Of a DNA stretch of 12,670 nucleotides, positions 6,877 to 12,670 are shown in pieces. The stretch lies in NCBI GenBank assembly GCA_035256645.1, contig DATEXU010000160.1:1-12670 (forward strand), read 5' to 3'. This DNA comes from G026625185 sp035256645. GTDB taxonomy: Bacteria; Desulfobacterota; WTBG01; JAGOGO01. Numbering within the stretch: the stretch's first letter is position 1; each line of letters starts with the position of its first letter. Below the pieces are notes generated by a model. It had not been told where the DNA came from, did no database searches, and worked only from the letters and a program-made list of their open reading frames with translations. The translations under genes were made by a program, and so were the position numbers.

Positions 6877-7013
6877 TTGATGAGTTCGTAAAAAGTCAAA
6901 GATGTCACCCTGAGCCTGTCGAAGGGTAAACATAAGTAATTGATAGTACGTCATGCTTCGACAAGCTCAGCATGACAAAACCAGCAAATTTTGACTTTTT
7001 ACGAACTCATCAA
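6877..7013. repeat. 137-bp element with 24-bp perfect terminal inverted repeats
   Basis: The left end 6877-6900 (beginning TTGATGAGTTCG, ending AAAGTCAAA) is the exact reverse complement of 6990-7013. Between them lies a different palindrome (6903-6977), placed off-centre: 2 bp from the left repeat and 12 bp from the right. This is a nested or composite structure with no coding capacity, in the gap between the divergent kinase and SPOR genes. From memory, similar GAGTTCGTAAAAAGTC ends recur in deltaproteobacterial intergenic DNA; that recollection is unverified here. Confidence 0.88.
6903..6977. repeat. Palindromic element B, nested inside the 137-bp element
   Basis: It begins TGTCACCCTGAGCC and ends GGCTCAGCATGACA-like (exact right end AAGCTCAGCATGACA). 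The left half can form CCCT/AGGG and the right half TGCT/AGCA. Compared half against half it shows the same two paired differences as element A (C-G to T-A, and C-G to G-C), plus one loop difference. It therefore belongs to the same hairpin family as 4416-4473 and, more distantly, 8545-8607. Confidence 0.82.
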
Positions 7014-7229
7014 TTTTTTCACTTTAAAAAAATTAGCATAACAAAAGTTTTTAAACAAGAGAAACTTGTTTTATAGATTTCTTTTTTTGTTGAGCGTGCG
7101 ATATAACATAACCAAATTAAATGAATAATTATAATTTGAATTATTAAAAGTTGAAAAGCACGTATGCTGCCTGTAAGAGAACGAAAAACGGCCTGGAAGT
7201 AAGAATGGGTATGGATTAAAGAAAATTTA
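7014..7229. other. AT-rich divergent spacer
   Basis: This is the remaining part of the 518-bp gap between the kinase and SPOR genes, outside the repeat element and the promoter. It holds a small hairpin (AAACAAG at 7053-7059 with CTTGTTT at 7065-7071). The 12-mer TTATAGATTTCT occurs at 7071-7082 and again at 7235-7246, overlapping the promoter spacer. No open reading frame with a credible start was seen. Upstream signals for the kinase gene could lie here but none is convincing. Confidence 0.4.
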
Positions 7230-7259
7230 TTGACTTATAGATTTCTGAGGGTCTATAAT
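7230..7259 (+). promoter_or_regulatory. Sigma-70 type promoter of the SPOR-domain gene
   Basis: TTGACT (7230-7235) and a perfect TATAAT (7254-7259) are separated by 18 bases. Transcription would begin near 7266, giving a leader of about 40 nt. AAAGGTG precedes the ATG at 7306 by four bases. Confidence 0.75.
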
Positions 7260-7305
7260 ATATCTTTAAAAATTAACCGCTTATAATAAGAAAAAAAGGT
7301 GTTTT

Positions 7306-8469
7306 ATGTATTGTCCACGATGCAACCTTCACTCAGAAGAGTATGTCGATAAATGTCCGCTATGCGCCGGCTCTATGGAGGTCGACGAGTTAGGAAGCGG
7401 CCTCATGAAGACGCCTGCTATGCCGGGAAAAGAAAGGACTGATGCTTTCCCAAAAGAAGAAAGTTTGGAACTTAATGAGGAGGATTTTGGTGAAGGGACA
7501 GACGTGAATTCAATCTCCGGACTGGAATTGGAGCAGGAAAAAATAATGGAGGAAGCAAAAACATTGGAAGAAGTAAACGAACAACTGCCTGATGAAGAAC
7601 CAGGGGATGAGAAAACCGTACCCTCCCTTCGAGAAGAGGAATATCTTTTTGACCAGAAAGAGCAATTGTATCAGCAGGAAATTCCCCGACACTCAGGCGG
7701 TAAAAAATTATCTCCTCTTTTTATCAGTATTGGTATTTTAATTATTCTTGTTTTGATAGGGGGAGGATATTTTTATTTTTTTCAATCGGGAGAGTCTCCC
7801 TTACTAAAAAAGATGAAGGTGGCCTTGAGCAAAAAGGAAACAACCTTTCCTCAACCCGTTGTTTCACCCCAGGCTCCGGTCGCTGAAAAACAAAAGGAAC
7901 CCTCTGAAACTATTTCCACGCAACCCGAGGAAGTAAAACCGCCGCTTGTTTCCGAAAAAACCGAAAAGGTTTTACCAAAAAAAACAGGCGCAGAAAAACC
8001 GGAAATAACAAAGCCTGCAACCCCCAAACAAGAATCAAAAAAACCGGTTGCTTCTCAAAAATCTCCGGAAGCGCTTATAACTAAGCCGGAGCCTCAAAAA
8101 GAAGAAACGTCCCCGGTTTCTCCTGCTCCGGCAAAGCCGCAGGAAAAACCCACAATGACAAAGGCTTCAAAAGACACTTTATCCAAAACAAAAGAGATCA
8201 CCCTTCCTGCACCTATCCCTGCGGGTCAGTATTCCATTATGGTGGGCGCGTTTAAAGTTGAACAAAATGCCCGTGATTTACAAAACACGCTGCAGAAAAA
8301 AGGATATCCGGTAACATCGCACTTGATTGACCTGCCCGGAAAAGGGAGTTGGTATCGAGTGATCGTTGGTAATTACGCAGACTTGAAAGAAACCCGCATG
8401 GTAGCTTCCAAATTAAAAAGCGAAGAAAAAATTCCCGCCTTGATTATGAAGGACGGTAAATATCTATAA
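7306..8469 (+). CDS. Zinc-ribbon, single-pass membrane, SPOR-domain protein
   Basis: A 387-residue protein with four parts. Residues 1-25 are a zinc ribbon (CPRC at 3-6, CPLC at 17-20), expected in the cytosol. Residues about 26-130 are acidic and probably disordered. Residues about 136-159 form one membrane helix (LFISIGILIILVLIGGGYFYFF). Residues about 160-305 are a Pro/Lys/Glu-rich spacer that could span the periplasm. Residues about 307-386 are a SPOR domain (GQYSIMVGAFKVEQNARDL ... SWYRVIVGNYADLKE). SPOR domains bind septal peptidoglycan stripped of stem peptides, the product of amidases such as the one at 88-1284. The order resembles FtsN/DedD-like division proteins, but the zinc ribbon is not part of classical FtsN. 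A division role is inference. It has its own promoter. Confidence 0.88.
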   Translation: MYCPRCNLHSEEYVDKCPLCAGSMEVDELGSGLMKTPAMPGKERTDAFPKEESLELNEEDFGEGTDVNSISGLELEQEKIMEEAKTLEEVNEQLPDEEPGDEKTVPSLREEEYLFDQKEQLYQQEIPRHSGGKKLSPLFISIGILIILVLIGGGYFYFFQSGESPLLKKMKVALSKKETTFPQPVVSPQAPVAEKQKEPSETISTQPEEVKPPLVSEKTEKVLPKKTGAEKPEITKPATPKQESKKPVASQKSPEALITKPEPQKEETSPVSPAPAKPQEKPTMTKASKDTLSKTKEITLPAPIPAGQYSIMVGAFKVEQNARDLQNTLQKKGYPVTSHLIDLPGKGSWYRVIVGNYADLKETRMVASKLKSEEKIPALIMKDGKYL

Positions 8470-8544
8470 AGGTAGAAACGAGTAAAATTTCTTATTCATG
8501 TTCGGTTGATTTTTTATTGCGCCGACAATTAAATACATAAAAAA

Positions 8545-8607
8545 TGTCATGCCGGACTTGATCCGGCATCCAGTCCCTCATGGATTCCCGCTTTCGAGGG
8601 AATGACA
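8545..8607. repeat. Palindromic element C upstream of polA
   Basis: A 63-bp element starting TGTCATGCCGGA and ending GGGAATGACA. The left hairpin is ATGCCGGA/TCCGGCAT (8 bp, loop CTTGA). The right hairpin is ATTCCC/GGGAAT around GCTTTCGA. Both halves, read outward-in, begin TGTCAT and close with ATCCA. The 20-bp right core (8584-8603) fits the pattern ATTCCC-N8-GGGAAT, known as dRS3 in Neisseria, though this organism need not be related. Confidence 0.82.
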
Positions 8608-8791
8608 GAATTTAGATGTTTTTTTGCCGGAGCAATAGAGAAGATTTTTCCGTTTCTTATCATTATTTATTGCCGGAAGATGCGGCTCACGCTCCCTCCC
8701 ACGATCACTCCCGGTTATTTAGGTATGAATTTACTCCAATCCATGTTAAGGTAACCAACATAATCTCATCGGTTTCATTGGGAGTTTTTCC
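8608..8791 (+). other. Leader region of polA
   Basis: With 8470-8544 and the repeat, this makes up the 322-bp gap between the SPOR gene and polA. No terminator with a T-run follows the SPOR gene, and no -35/-10 pair is convincing, so polA may be read through from upstream or use a weak promoter. GGGAG at 8780-8784 lies seven bases before the polA ATG and supports that start. Confidence 0.4.
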
Positions 8792-11461
8792 ATGCCATCA
8801 AAACCTTGTCTTTACCTGATTGACGGGAGTTCCAGCATCTACCGGGCTTACTTTGCCCTTAAGAATTTGTCAAATTCCAAGGGATTTCCTACCAATGCAA
8901 TTTATGGATTTACCGCCATGTTGGTAAAGCTCTTGGAGGATTATCACCCGGAATATTTAGGGATCGTGTTTGATTCTAAGGGGCCTACCTTTCGCCACAA
9001 AATGTATGATAGTTACAAGGCGACCCGACCGGGTATGCCGGATGACCTCAGTATTCAGCTCCCTTATATTAAACAAATTGTTCACGGTTTCAGGATTAAC
9101 GCCTTGGAGCGTGAAGGGTGTGAGGCGGATGATGTGATCGGAACGATAGCCAAACAAGCAAGCGCGGCTGACGTTTCGACCATTATAGTTTCGAGCGATA
9201 AAGATTTTTGCCAACTCATAGACGAAAACATCAGTATTTTTGATCCCCGCACCAATAAAGCTTCCGGTATCAAAGAAGTTCAGGAGCGTTTTGGCGTTAT
9301 TCCGGATAAGGTGGTTGAGGTTTTAGGCTTATCAGGGGACGCTTCGGATAACATTCCTGGAGTAGCGGGGATCGGAGAAAAGACCGCGATTAAATTGATC
9401 CAACAATACCAGACAATAGAAAACCTTTACGCTCATCTCGAAGAAATCAAAGAACAAAACGTGAAGAATAAACTGAGGCAAGGGTACGAAAGCGCCTGTC
9501 TGAGTAAAGACTTGGTTACGATTGATACCAAACTTCCTTTACCCTTTGACCCGCAACTTTTTCGGACAAATAAGCCTGATCCGGATATTTTGGAGCCAAT
9601 TTTTAAAGAATTAGAATTCAGCCGATTTCTCAAGGAGTTAATTCCTCAAAAGCCCCGTGAACAGAAAAACTACCTTCCCGTCTTAACGGAAGAGGAATTG
9701 CAAAAATTGCTTCTCACCCTCAAGAATGCCGATGCTTTCTCTTTGGCATTAGGAAAAACGTCTTCTGATCCGTTCACGGCAGACGTGACGGGCTTTGCCT
9801 TTTCTTGTGGGACTCAGCAGACCTTTTATATCTCGACAGGTGCTGCTGGTGAAGAGAAAGGGGGATTAACCCCTGAGGAAGTCTTCATTGGTTTAAAGCC
9901 GGTATTAGAGGATAGCCGAATAAAAAAATATGGGCACACTATCAAACAAGACTATAGTGTCCTTTTTCGCAAGGGCATCACGCTCCAGGGTATCGGAGGA
10001 GATACCCTGGTCGCTTCGTATCTTCTCAACCCGTCCCGAAAGAACCATGAGCTTAAAGATATTGCTTTTGAGAATGTGGATTACCAGATGCTTACCTACT
10101 CTGATGGTGTTCGGTCAGAGAAAACCCGCCTTTCGTTAAACAGAAAACCTGAAGCGAACAGTGGTGAGCATTTGGCTGAGGAGGCAGAGGTTGTCTTTTT
10201 GCTCGCCGGAGTCCTTTTCCCAAAGCTCAGACAAAAGGGTTTGGATACACTGTTTTTCGGAATTGAAATGCCTCTGGGAGAAGTCCTGGCCCGGATGGAG
10301 CTCGCGGGGATAAAAATAAATCCGGAACTATTATTTTTCATGTCCCGGGAATTCGGAGAAAAACTCAAAGACCTGGAGGAGAAGATTTGCGAGATGGCAG
10401 GAATGCGTTTTAACATCAACTCGCCCCAGCAGCTTAGCGAGGTGCTGTTCGAAAAGCTTAACCTTCCGGCTATCACGCGCACCAAGACGGGGTTTTCCAC
10501 CAACGTTGACGTGCTCACCAAACTGGCGCGGGTGCATGAAATGCCCGCTCTGGTGTTGGAGTATCGAAGCCTGGCCAAACTAAAATCCACCTATAGTGAT
10601 GCGTTGCCTAAGCTTATCAATCCCGAAACCGGACGGATCCATACCACGTTTAGTCAAACAGCAACGGCCACCGGAAGATTAAGCAGCAGTGACCCTAACC
10701 TCCAGAATATTCCGATCAGGGGAGAGTGGGGAGAAAAAATTCGACAGGCATTTGTGGCGGAAGAAGGGTTTGTTTTAGTCTCCGCGGATTATTCCCAGAT
10801 TGAGCTGAGGATCATGGCCCATCTTTCCGGCGATAAAAATTTGAAGGAAGCGTTCTCCCAAGGTCATGATGTTCACACCCGAACAGCGTCGGAAATAGTC
10901 CAGGTGCCTTTGGAAGAGGTTACTTTGGAAATGCGGCGGGAGGCAAAGGTCATCAATTTTGGAGTCATGTACGGCATGAGCCATGTTGGTCTTGCGGAAC
11001 AGTTGGGGATAACCCGAGGAGAAGCTAAAAAATATATCGAAAGCTATTTTCAAAGATATCAGGGAGTAAAGGATTATATTGACAAAACACTTGCCATCGC
11101 CCGGGAACAAGGCTATGTAACGACCCTTTCCAAACGGATTCGGTATATTCCCGAAATAAACAGCAGCAACCGGATGGCGCGTGAGTTTGCCGAACGGATT
11201 GCGGTGAATACTCCTATCCAAGGAACAGCAGCGGATATAATAAAAATAGCCATGATCCGGATTGATGAGCGGATTACCCGAGAAAAGGTTAATGCCCGGA
11301 TGATTCTCCAGATTCATGATGAGCTTTTGTTTGAGACCTCACAGAGTGATCTCGATAAGCTGATGACGCTGGTGAAAGAAGAGATGGAAGGGGCAATGGA
11401 GCTTGACGTGCCTGTTGAGGTTAGCGTGGGGTACGGAAAAAACTGGCACGAGGCTCATTAA
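8792..11461 (+). CDS. polA: DNA polymerase I
   Basis: Repair and Okazaki-fragment polymerase of 889 residues. Residues 1-285 are the 5' nuclease, with metal-binding acids at Asp11, Asp61, Asp113/114, Asp136/138 and Asp183/186 and the helical clamp motif GVAGIGEKTA (190-199). Residues about 295-485 are the 3'-5' exonuclease-like domain, but its catalytic set is largely lost: the DTE of Exo I is replaced by Ala319-Leu320-Gly321, the Exo II Asn by Thr383 (Asp387 remains), and Exo III Tyr/Asp by His460/Glu464. Residues about 490-889 are the polymerase: motif A DYSQIELR (Asp666), motif B RREAKVINFGVMYG (Lys719, Phe723, Tyr727), motif C QIHDELLFE (Asp843, Glu844). Polymerase and flap-nuclease activities should be intact while proofreading is probably absent, as in Taq and Bacillus enzymes. 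Confidence 0.97.
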   Translation: MPSKPCLYLIDGSSSIYRAYFALKNLSNSKGFPTNAIYGFTAMLVKLLEDYHPEYLGIVFDSKGPTFRHKMYDSYKATRPGMPDDLSIQLPYIKQIVHGFRINALEREGCEADDVIGTIAKQASAADVSTIIVSSDKDFCQLIDENISIFDPRTNKASGIKEVQERFGVIPDKVVEVLGLSGDASDNIPGVAGIGEKTAIKLIQQYQTIENLYAHLEEIKEQNVKNKLRQGYESACLSKDLVTIDTKLPLPFDPQLFRTNKPDPDILEPIFKELEFSRFLKELIPQKPREQKNYLPVLTEEELQKLLLTLKNADAFSLALGKTSSDPFTADVTGFAFSCGTQQTFYISTGAAGEEKGGLTPEEVFIGLKPVLEDSRIKKYGHTIKQDYSVLFRKGITLQGIGGDTLVASYLLNPSRKNHELKDIAFENVDYQMLTYSDGVRSEKTRLSLNRKPEANSGEHLAEEAEVVFLLAGVLFPKLRQKGLDTLFFGIEMPLGEVLARMELAGIKINPELLFFMSREFGEKLKDLEEKICEMAGMRFNINSPQQLSEVLFEKLNLPAITRTKTGFSTNVDVLTKLARVHEMPALVLEYRSLAKLKSTYSDALPKLINPETGRIHTTFSQTATATGRLSSSDPNLQNIPIRGEWGEKIRQAFVAEEGFVLVSADYSQIELRIMAHLSGDKNLKEAFSQGHDVHTRTASEIVQVPLEEVTLEMRREAKVINFGVMYGMSHVGLAEQLGITRGEAKKYIESYFQRYQGVKDYIDKTLAIAREQGYVTTLSKRIRYIPEINSSNRMAREFAERIAVNTPIQGTAADIIKIAMIRIDERITREKVNARMILQIHDELLFETSQSDLDKLMTLVKEEMEGAMELDVPVEVSVGYGKNWHEAH

Positions 11462-11542
11462 AGGGTGCTTGTCTGGATGAACGAGACGTGCTCCATCTTC
11501 TTTTGCTTTCCGAGTATAAAAGAATTTGCAAAGAACTTATAA

Positions 11543-11634
11543 AAAAAGCCTTTTGATACCGCTGATTAAGACCCACTTCTTTGCTGCCTCCTTATAAAGA
11601 AGCGGACCCACATCAACGGCATCAAAGGCTTTTT
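11543..11634 (-). terminator. Long wobble-rich hairpin between convergent genes (minus-strand RNA)
   Basis: In minus-strand RNA the ends AAAAAGCC and GGCUUUUU start a nearly continuous stem of about 37 pairs, with one bulged A, one two-base mismatch (11610-11611 opposite 11567-11568) and a 13-nt loop (AUAAGGAGGCAGC). Six pairs are G-U on the minus strand and would be A-C mismatches on the plus strand, so the folded RNA is the minus one. Seven U follow the stem. It begins 28 nt after the stop of the exported-protein gene, so it terminates that gene; it may also stop polA readthrough (GGCTTTTTG on the plus strand). Confidence 0.8.
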
Positions 11635-11662
11635 GACTTTAAAAACCGGCTATCTTAGTCAG

Positions 11663-12118
11663 CTATTCGACAATAATTTCCCCTGTGGCCATGAGCTTAT
11701 CTTTGGCGGTTGACGAAGACTCTGCCGGAGGCATTACTATTTCATACCTAAACTTTCCTGGGACATTGAATCGCACGCTCGAAGTTCCGGCATTGGGTAC
11801 CATGTTCGAGACAAAGCAGTTGTCCACAAACATAAATCCACTCTGTCCGTCCATTGCCGCCCTGCATTTTTGTGCAGCTTCTTTAAAGACTACTTTAACC
11901 AATTGGCCTGACCAATTAATCCAAACTACACAGGTGCCCTTTACGACTATCAGTTTTTCCGTGTCAAGACGAATTGCTTTTTCAGGGCTTCCTTTTACTT
12001 CGTCGATTCTAATAACTTTACACTCTTGCGCATTGCTGATCGGTTGGTTCGTTGCCAGGGTAACCATAGCAAAAACAAAAGCTAATCCAAGGATCATCAC
12101 GAGTTTCTTTTTGTTCAT
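11663..12118 (-). CDS. Small exported protein, possible cupredoxin-like beta fold without copper ligands
   Basis: A 151-residue protein with a clear signal peptide: Lys-rich start, hydrophobic core at about 6-23, and a Ser28-Asn29-Ala30 cleavage motif. The mature part of about 121 residues alternates short hydrophobic strands (KLIVVKGTCVVWINW, LVKVVF, SVRFNVPGKFRYEIVM) and ends GEIIVE, which recalls the beta-sandwich of plastocyanin-like proteins. The mature part contains no histidine, so a type I copper site is not possible. Four cysteines (33, 63, 85, 101) could form two disulfides, consistent with the periplasm. AAAGGAGGT lies just before the ATG. It has its own strong-looking promoter and a long leader. 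The fold assignment is tentative and the function is unknown. Confidence 0.85.
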   Translation of the reverse strand: MNKKKLVMILGLAFVFAMVTLATNQPISNAQECKVIRIDEVKGSPEKAIRLDTEKLIVVKGTCVVWINWSGQLVKVVFKEAAQKCRAAMDGQSGFMFVDNCFVSNMVPNAGTSSVRFNVPGKFRYEIVMPPAESSSTAKDKLMATGEIIVE

Positions 12119-12197
12119 TCTTTACCTCCTTTGAGTACTAAGAACTTTAATTTTTAGAAAAATCTTTTTCTTGCCTAACAACATTTATTTTTACCCC

Positions 12198-12236
12198 TCA
12201 TACTATCCGAATTTCATCCGAACAAGAGAAGTATGA
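12198..12236 (-). promoter_or_regulatory. Inverted and direct repeats in the leader of the exported-protein gene
   Basis: On the plus strand, TCATACT (12198-12204) and AGTATGA (12230-12236) form a perfect 7-bp inverted repeat. They enclose two copies of ATCCGAA (12205-12211 and 12216-12222) spaced 11 bp apart, about one helical turn. AAGTATGA recurs at 12280-12287 at the predicted transcription start. A second inverted repeat, GTTGAAG/CTTCAAC (12242-12248, 12266-12272), lies between. These could be operators or leader RNA structure; this is inference. Confidence 0.4.
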
Positions 12237-12287
12237 TAACTGTTGAAGTACTAATGAGAGCTTTTCTTCAACTTTCTATAAGTATGA

Positions 12288-12332
12288 CTAATAGTTAACA
12301 ATGAGCCTTTTGTCAAGTTTTTTTAAAAAAAC
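12288..12332 (-). promoter_or_regulatory. Promoter with A/T-tract upstream element for the exported-protein gene
   Basis: Read on the minus strand: perfect TTGACA (12311-12316), 17-base spacer, TATTAG (12288-12293). Directly upstream is a perfect 16-bp palindrome G-T7-A7-C (12317-12332), of the type that can act as an UP element for the RNA polymerase alpha subunit. Transcription would begin near 12281, giving a leader of about 160 nt. Confidence 0.7.
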
Positions 12333-12535
12333 CTCTTCTTTTTTGAGTTTTTACTCAACCTTATGCTTGCGCAATGCCTGCTTTTTCACCCTCACCATGA
12401 TTTAATTTTCCAACCTATCAAAATTTTTGAAAAAAACCAGATAAGCTATTTTCCTTGACTTTTCCCGAAAATTATTTAATAAATCGAAAAAAAACCTGAA
12501 AAAGGGGAATTCGAGGATGAAAGAAAAACAAATAT
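12333..12535. other. Non-coding spacer with a weak plus-strand promoter candidate
   Basis: No convincing gene. A small hairpin TTGAGT/ACTCAA is at 12343-12358. A plus-strand TTGACT (12455-12460) with TAATAA after 16 bases is a weak promoter candidate. GAGG precedes a six-codon reading frame, MKEKQI, at 12517-12537, which ends at the start of the terminator hairpin. Confidence 0.3.
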
Positions 12536-12576
12536 AAACACCCGTTGGTTTGAATGACCAATAGGTGTTTTTTTGT
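12536..12576 (+). terminator. Rho-independent terminator, plus strand
   Basis: The stem AACACC-C-GTTGGT pairs with ACCAAT-A-GGTGTT (one internal mismatch and one wobble) around the loop TTGAATG and runs into seven T. This is a standard intrinsic terminator shape. No upstream plus-strand gene exists after polA, so it must end a short transcript or act as an attenuator for whatever lies beyond the window. Confidence 0.75.
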
Positions 12577-12585
12577 TTTGGCGGC

Positions 12586-12659
12586 AAACCGTTTAAATAG
12601 ATCAAACGGTTTGAACCGCTTGAACCGCTCAAACGGCTCGAACGGTTTTAAACGGCTTA
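12586..12659. repeat. Degenerate 9-10 bp tandem repeat array
   Basis: Six head-to-tail units follow the pattern AACSGYTYR from 12604 to 12659: AAACGGTTTG, AACCGCTTG, AACCGCTCA, AACGGCTCG, AACGGTTTTA, AACGGCTTA. Just before them AAACCGTTT (12586-12594) forms a hairpin with AAACGGTTT (12604-12612). The array sits 10 bp after a terminator and decays at AACAATG near the window edge. It is not CRISPR-like: there are no spacers. Confidence 0.75.
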
Positions 12660-12670
12660 AACAATGTTAT

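Noticed and set aside
7282..7287. Second TATAAT upstream of the SPOR gene
   Set aside because: No -35 at a workable distance, and it lies too close to the ribosome site; the promoter at 7230-7259 is better.
8616..8819. 67-residue plus-strand frame before polA
   Set aside because: It overlaps the polA start out of frame, has no ribosome site and gives a protein with no recognisable features.
11685..12134. 149-residue plus-strand frame opposite the exported-protein gene
   Set aside because: The minus-strand gene has a signal peptide, Shine-Dalgarno, promoter and terminator; the plus-strand frame has none and is its shadow.
12402..12632. 76-residue minus-strand frame near the right end
   Set aside because: It reads through the tandem repeat and the terminator stem, lacks a ribosome site and has low-complexity Phe/Lys sequence.
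12586..12670. CRISPR array
   Set aside because: Units are 9-10 bp, contiguous and degenerate, with no spacers and no cas genes in view.

Overview
The window carries ten credible protein genes, most of them ordinary bacterial housekeeping or envelope genes, separated by intergenic spaces unusually rich in palindromic repeats. Base composition is moderately AT-rich, promoters fit sigma-70 type -35/-10 boxes, and several starts have Shine-Dalgarno sites. Gene content (SPOR protein with an N-terminal zinc ribbon, AMIN-type amidase, Hanks-type kinase, stand-alone HisI) and the style of dispersed repeats suggest a Gram-negative, probably uncultivated deltaproteobacterium-like lineage (Desulfobacterota or a neighbour). 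This placement is inference from general resemblance only.

Layout. 1-1284: a secreted AMIN/Amidase_3 cell-wall amidase on the minus strand, with its promoter in the divergent gap. 1581-4382: a plus-strand series of HAD phosphatase, small Rho_N-domain basic protein, YqeY, CvpA and HisI; yqeY is bracketed by two direct copies of a 103-bp repeat. 4370-4490: a palindromic element that overlaps the end of hisI and fills the gap to a convergent gene. 4502-6787 (minus): a 761-residue protein with about 420 unassigned residues ahead of a complete Ser/Thr kinase domain. 6788-7305: a gap with a nested inverted-repeat element, then a clear promoter. 7306-8469: zinc ribbon + membrane segment + SPOR protein. 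8545-8607: a third palindromic element. 8792-11461: DNA polymerase I with a degenerate proofreading domain. 11543-11634: a long hairpin whose wobble pairs show it is read in the minus-strand transcript. 11663-12118 (minus): a small exported protein with a strong promoter and a 160-nt leader. 12333-12670: a possible short terminated transcript and a 9-bp tandem repeat array running toward the window edge.

How it fits together. The amidase, the SPOR protein (a domain family that binds the denuded glycan such amidases create), CvpA and the exported protein point to envelope maintenance. HisI (histidine synthesis), YqeY and PolA are general metabolism and information processing. No defence system, CRISPR array, rRNA, tRNA or transposase gene was seen. 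The most unusual content is non-coding: three inverted-repeat elements built from one hairpin family with compensatory base changes, a separate 103-bp repeat family, and the 92-nt minus-strand hairpin.
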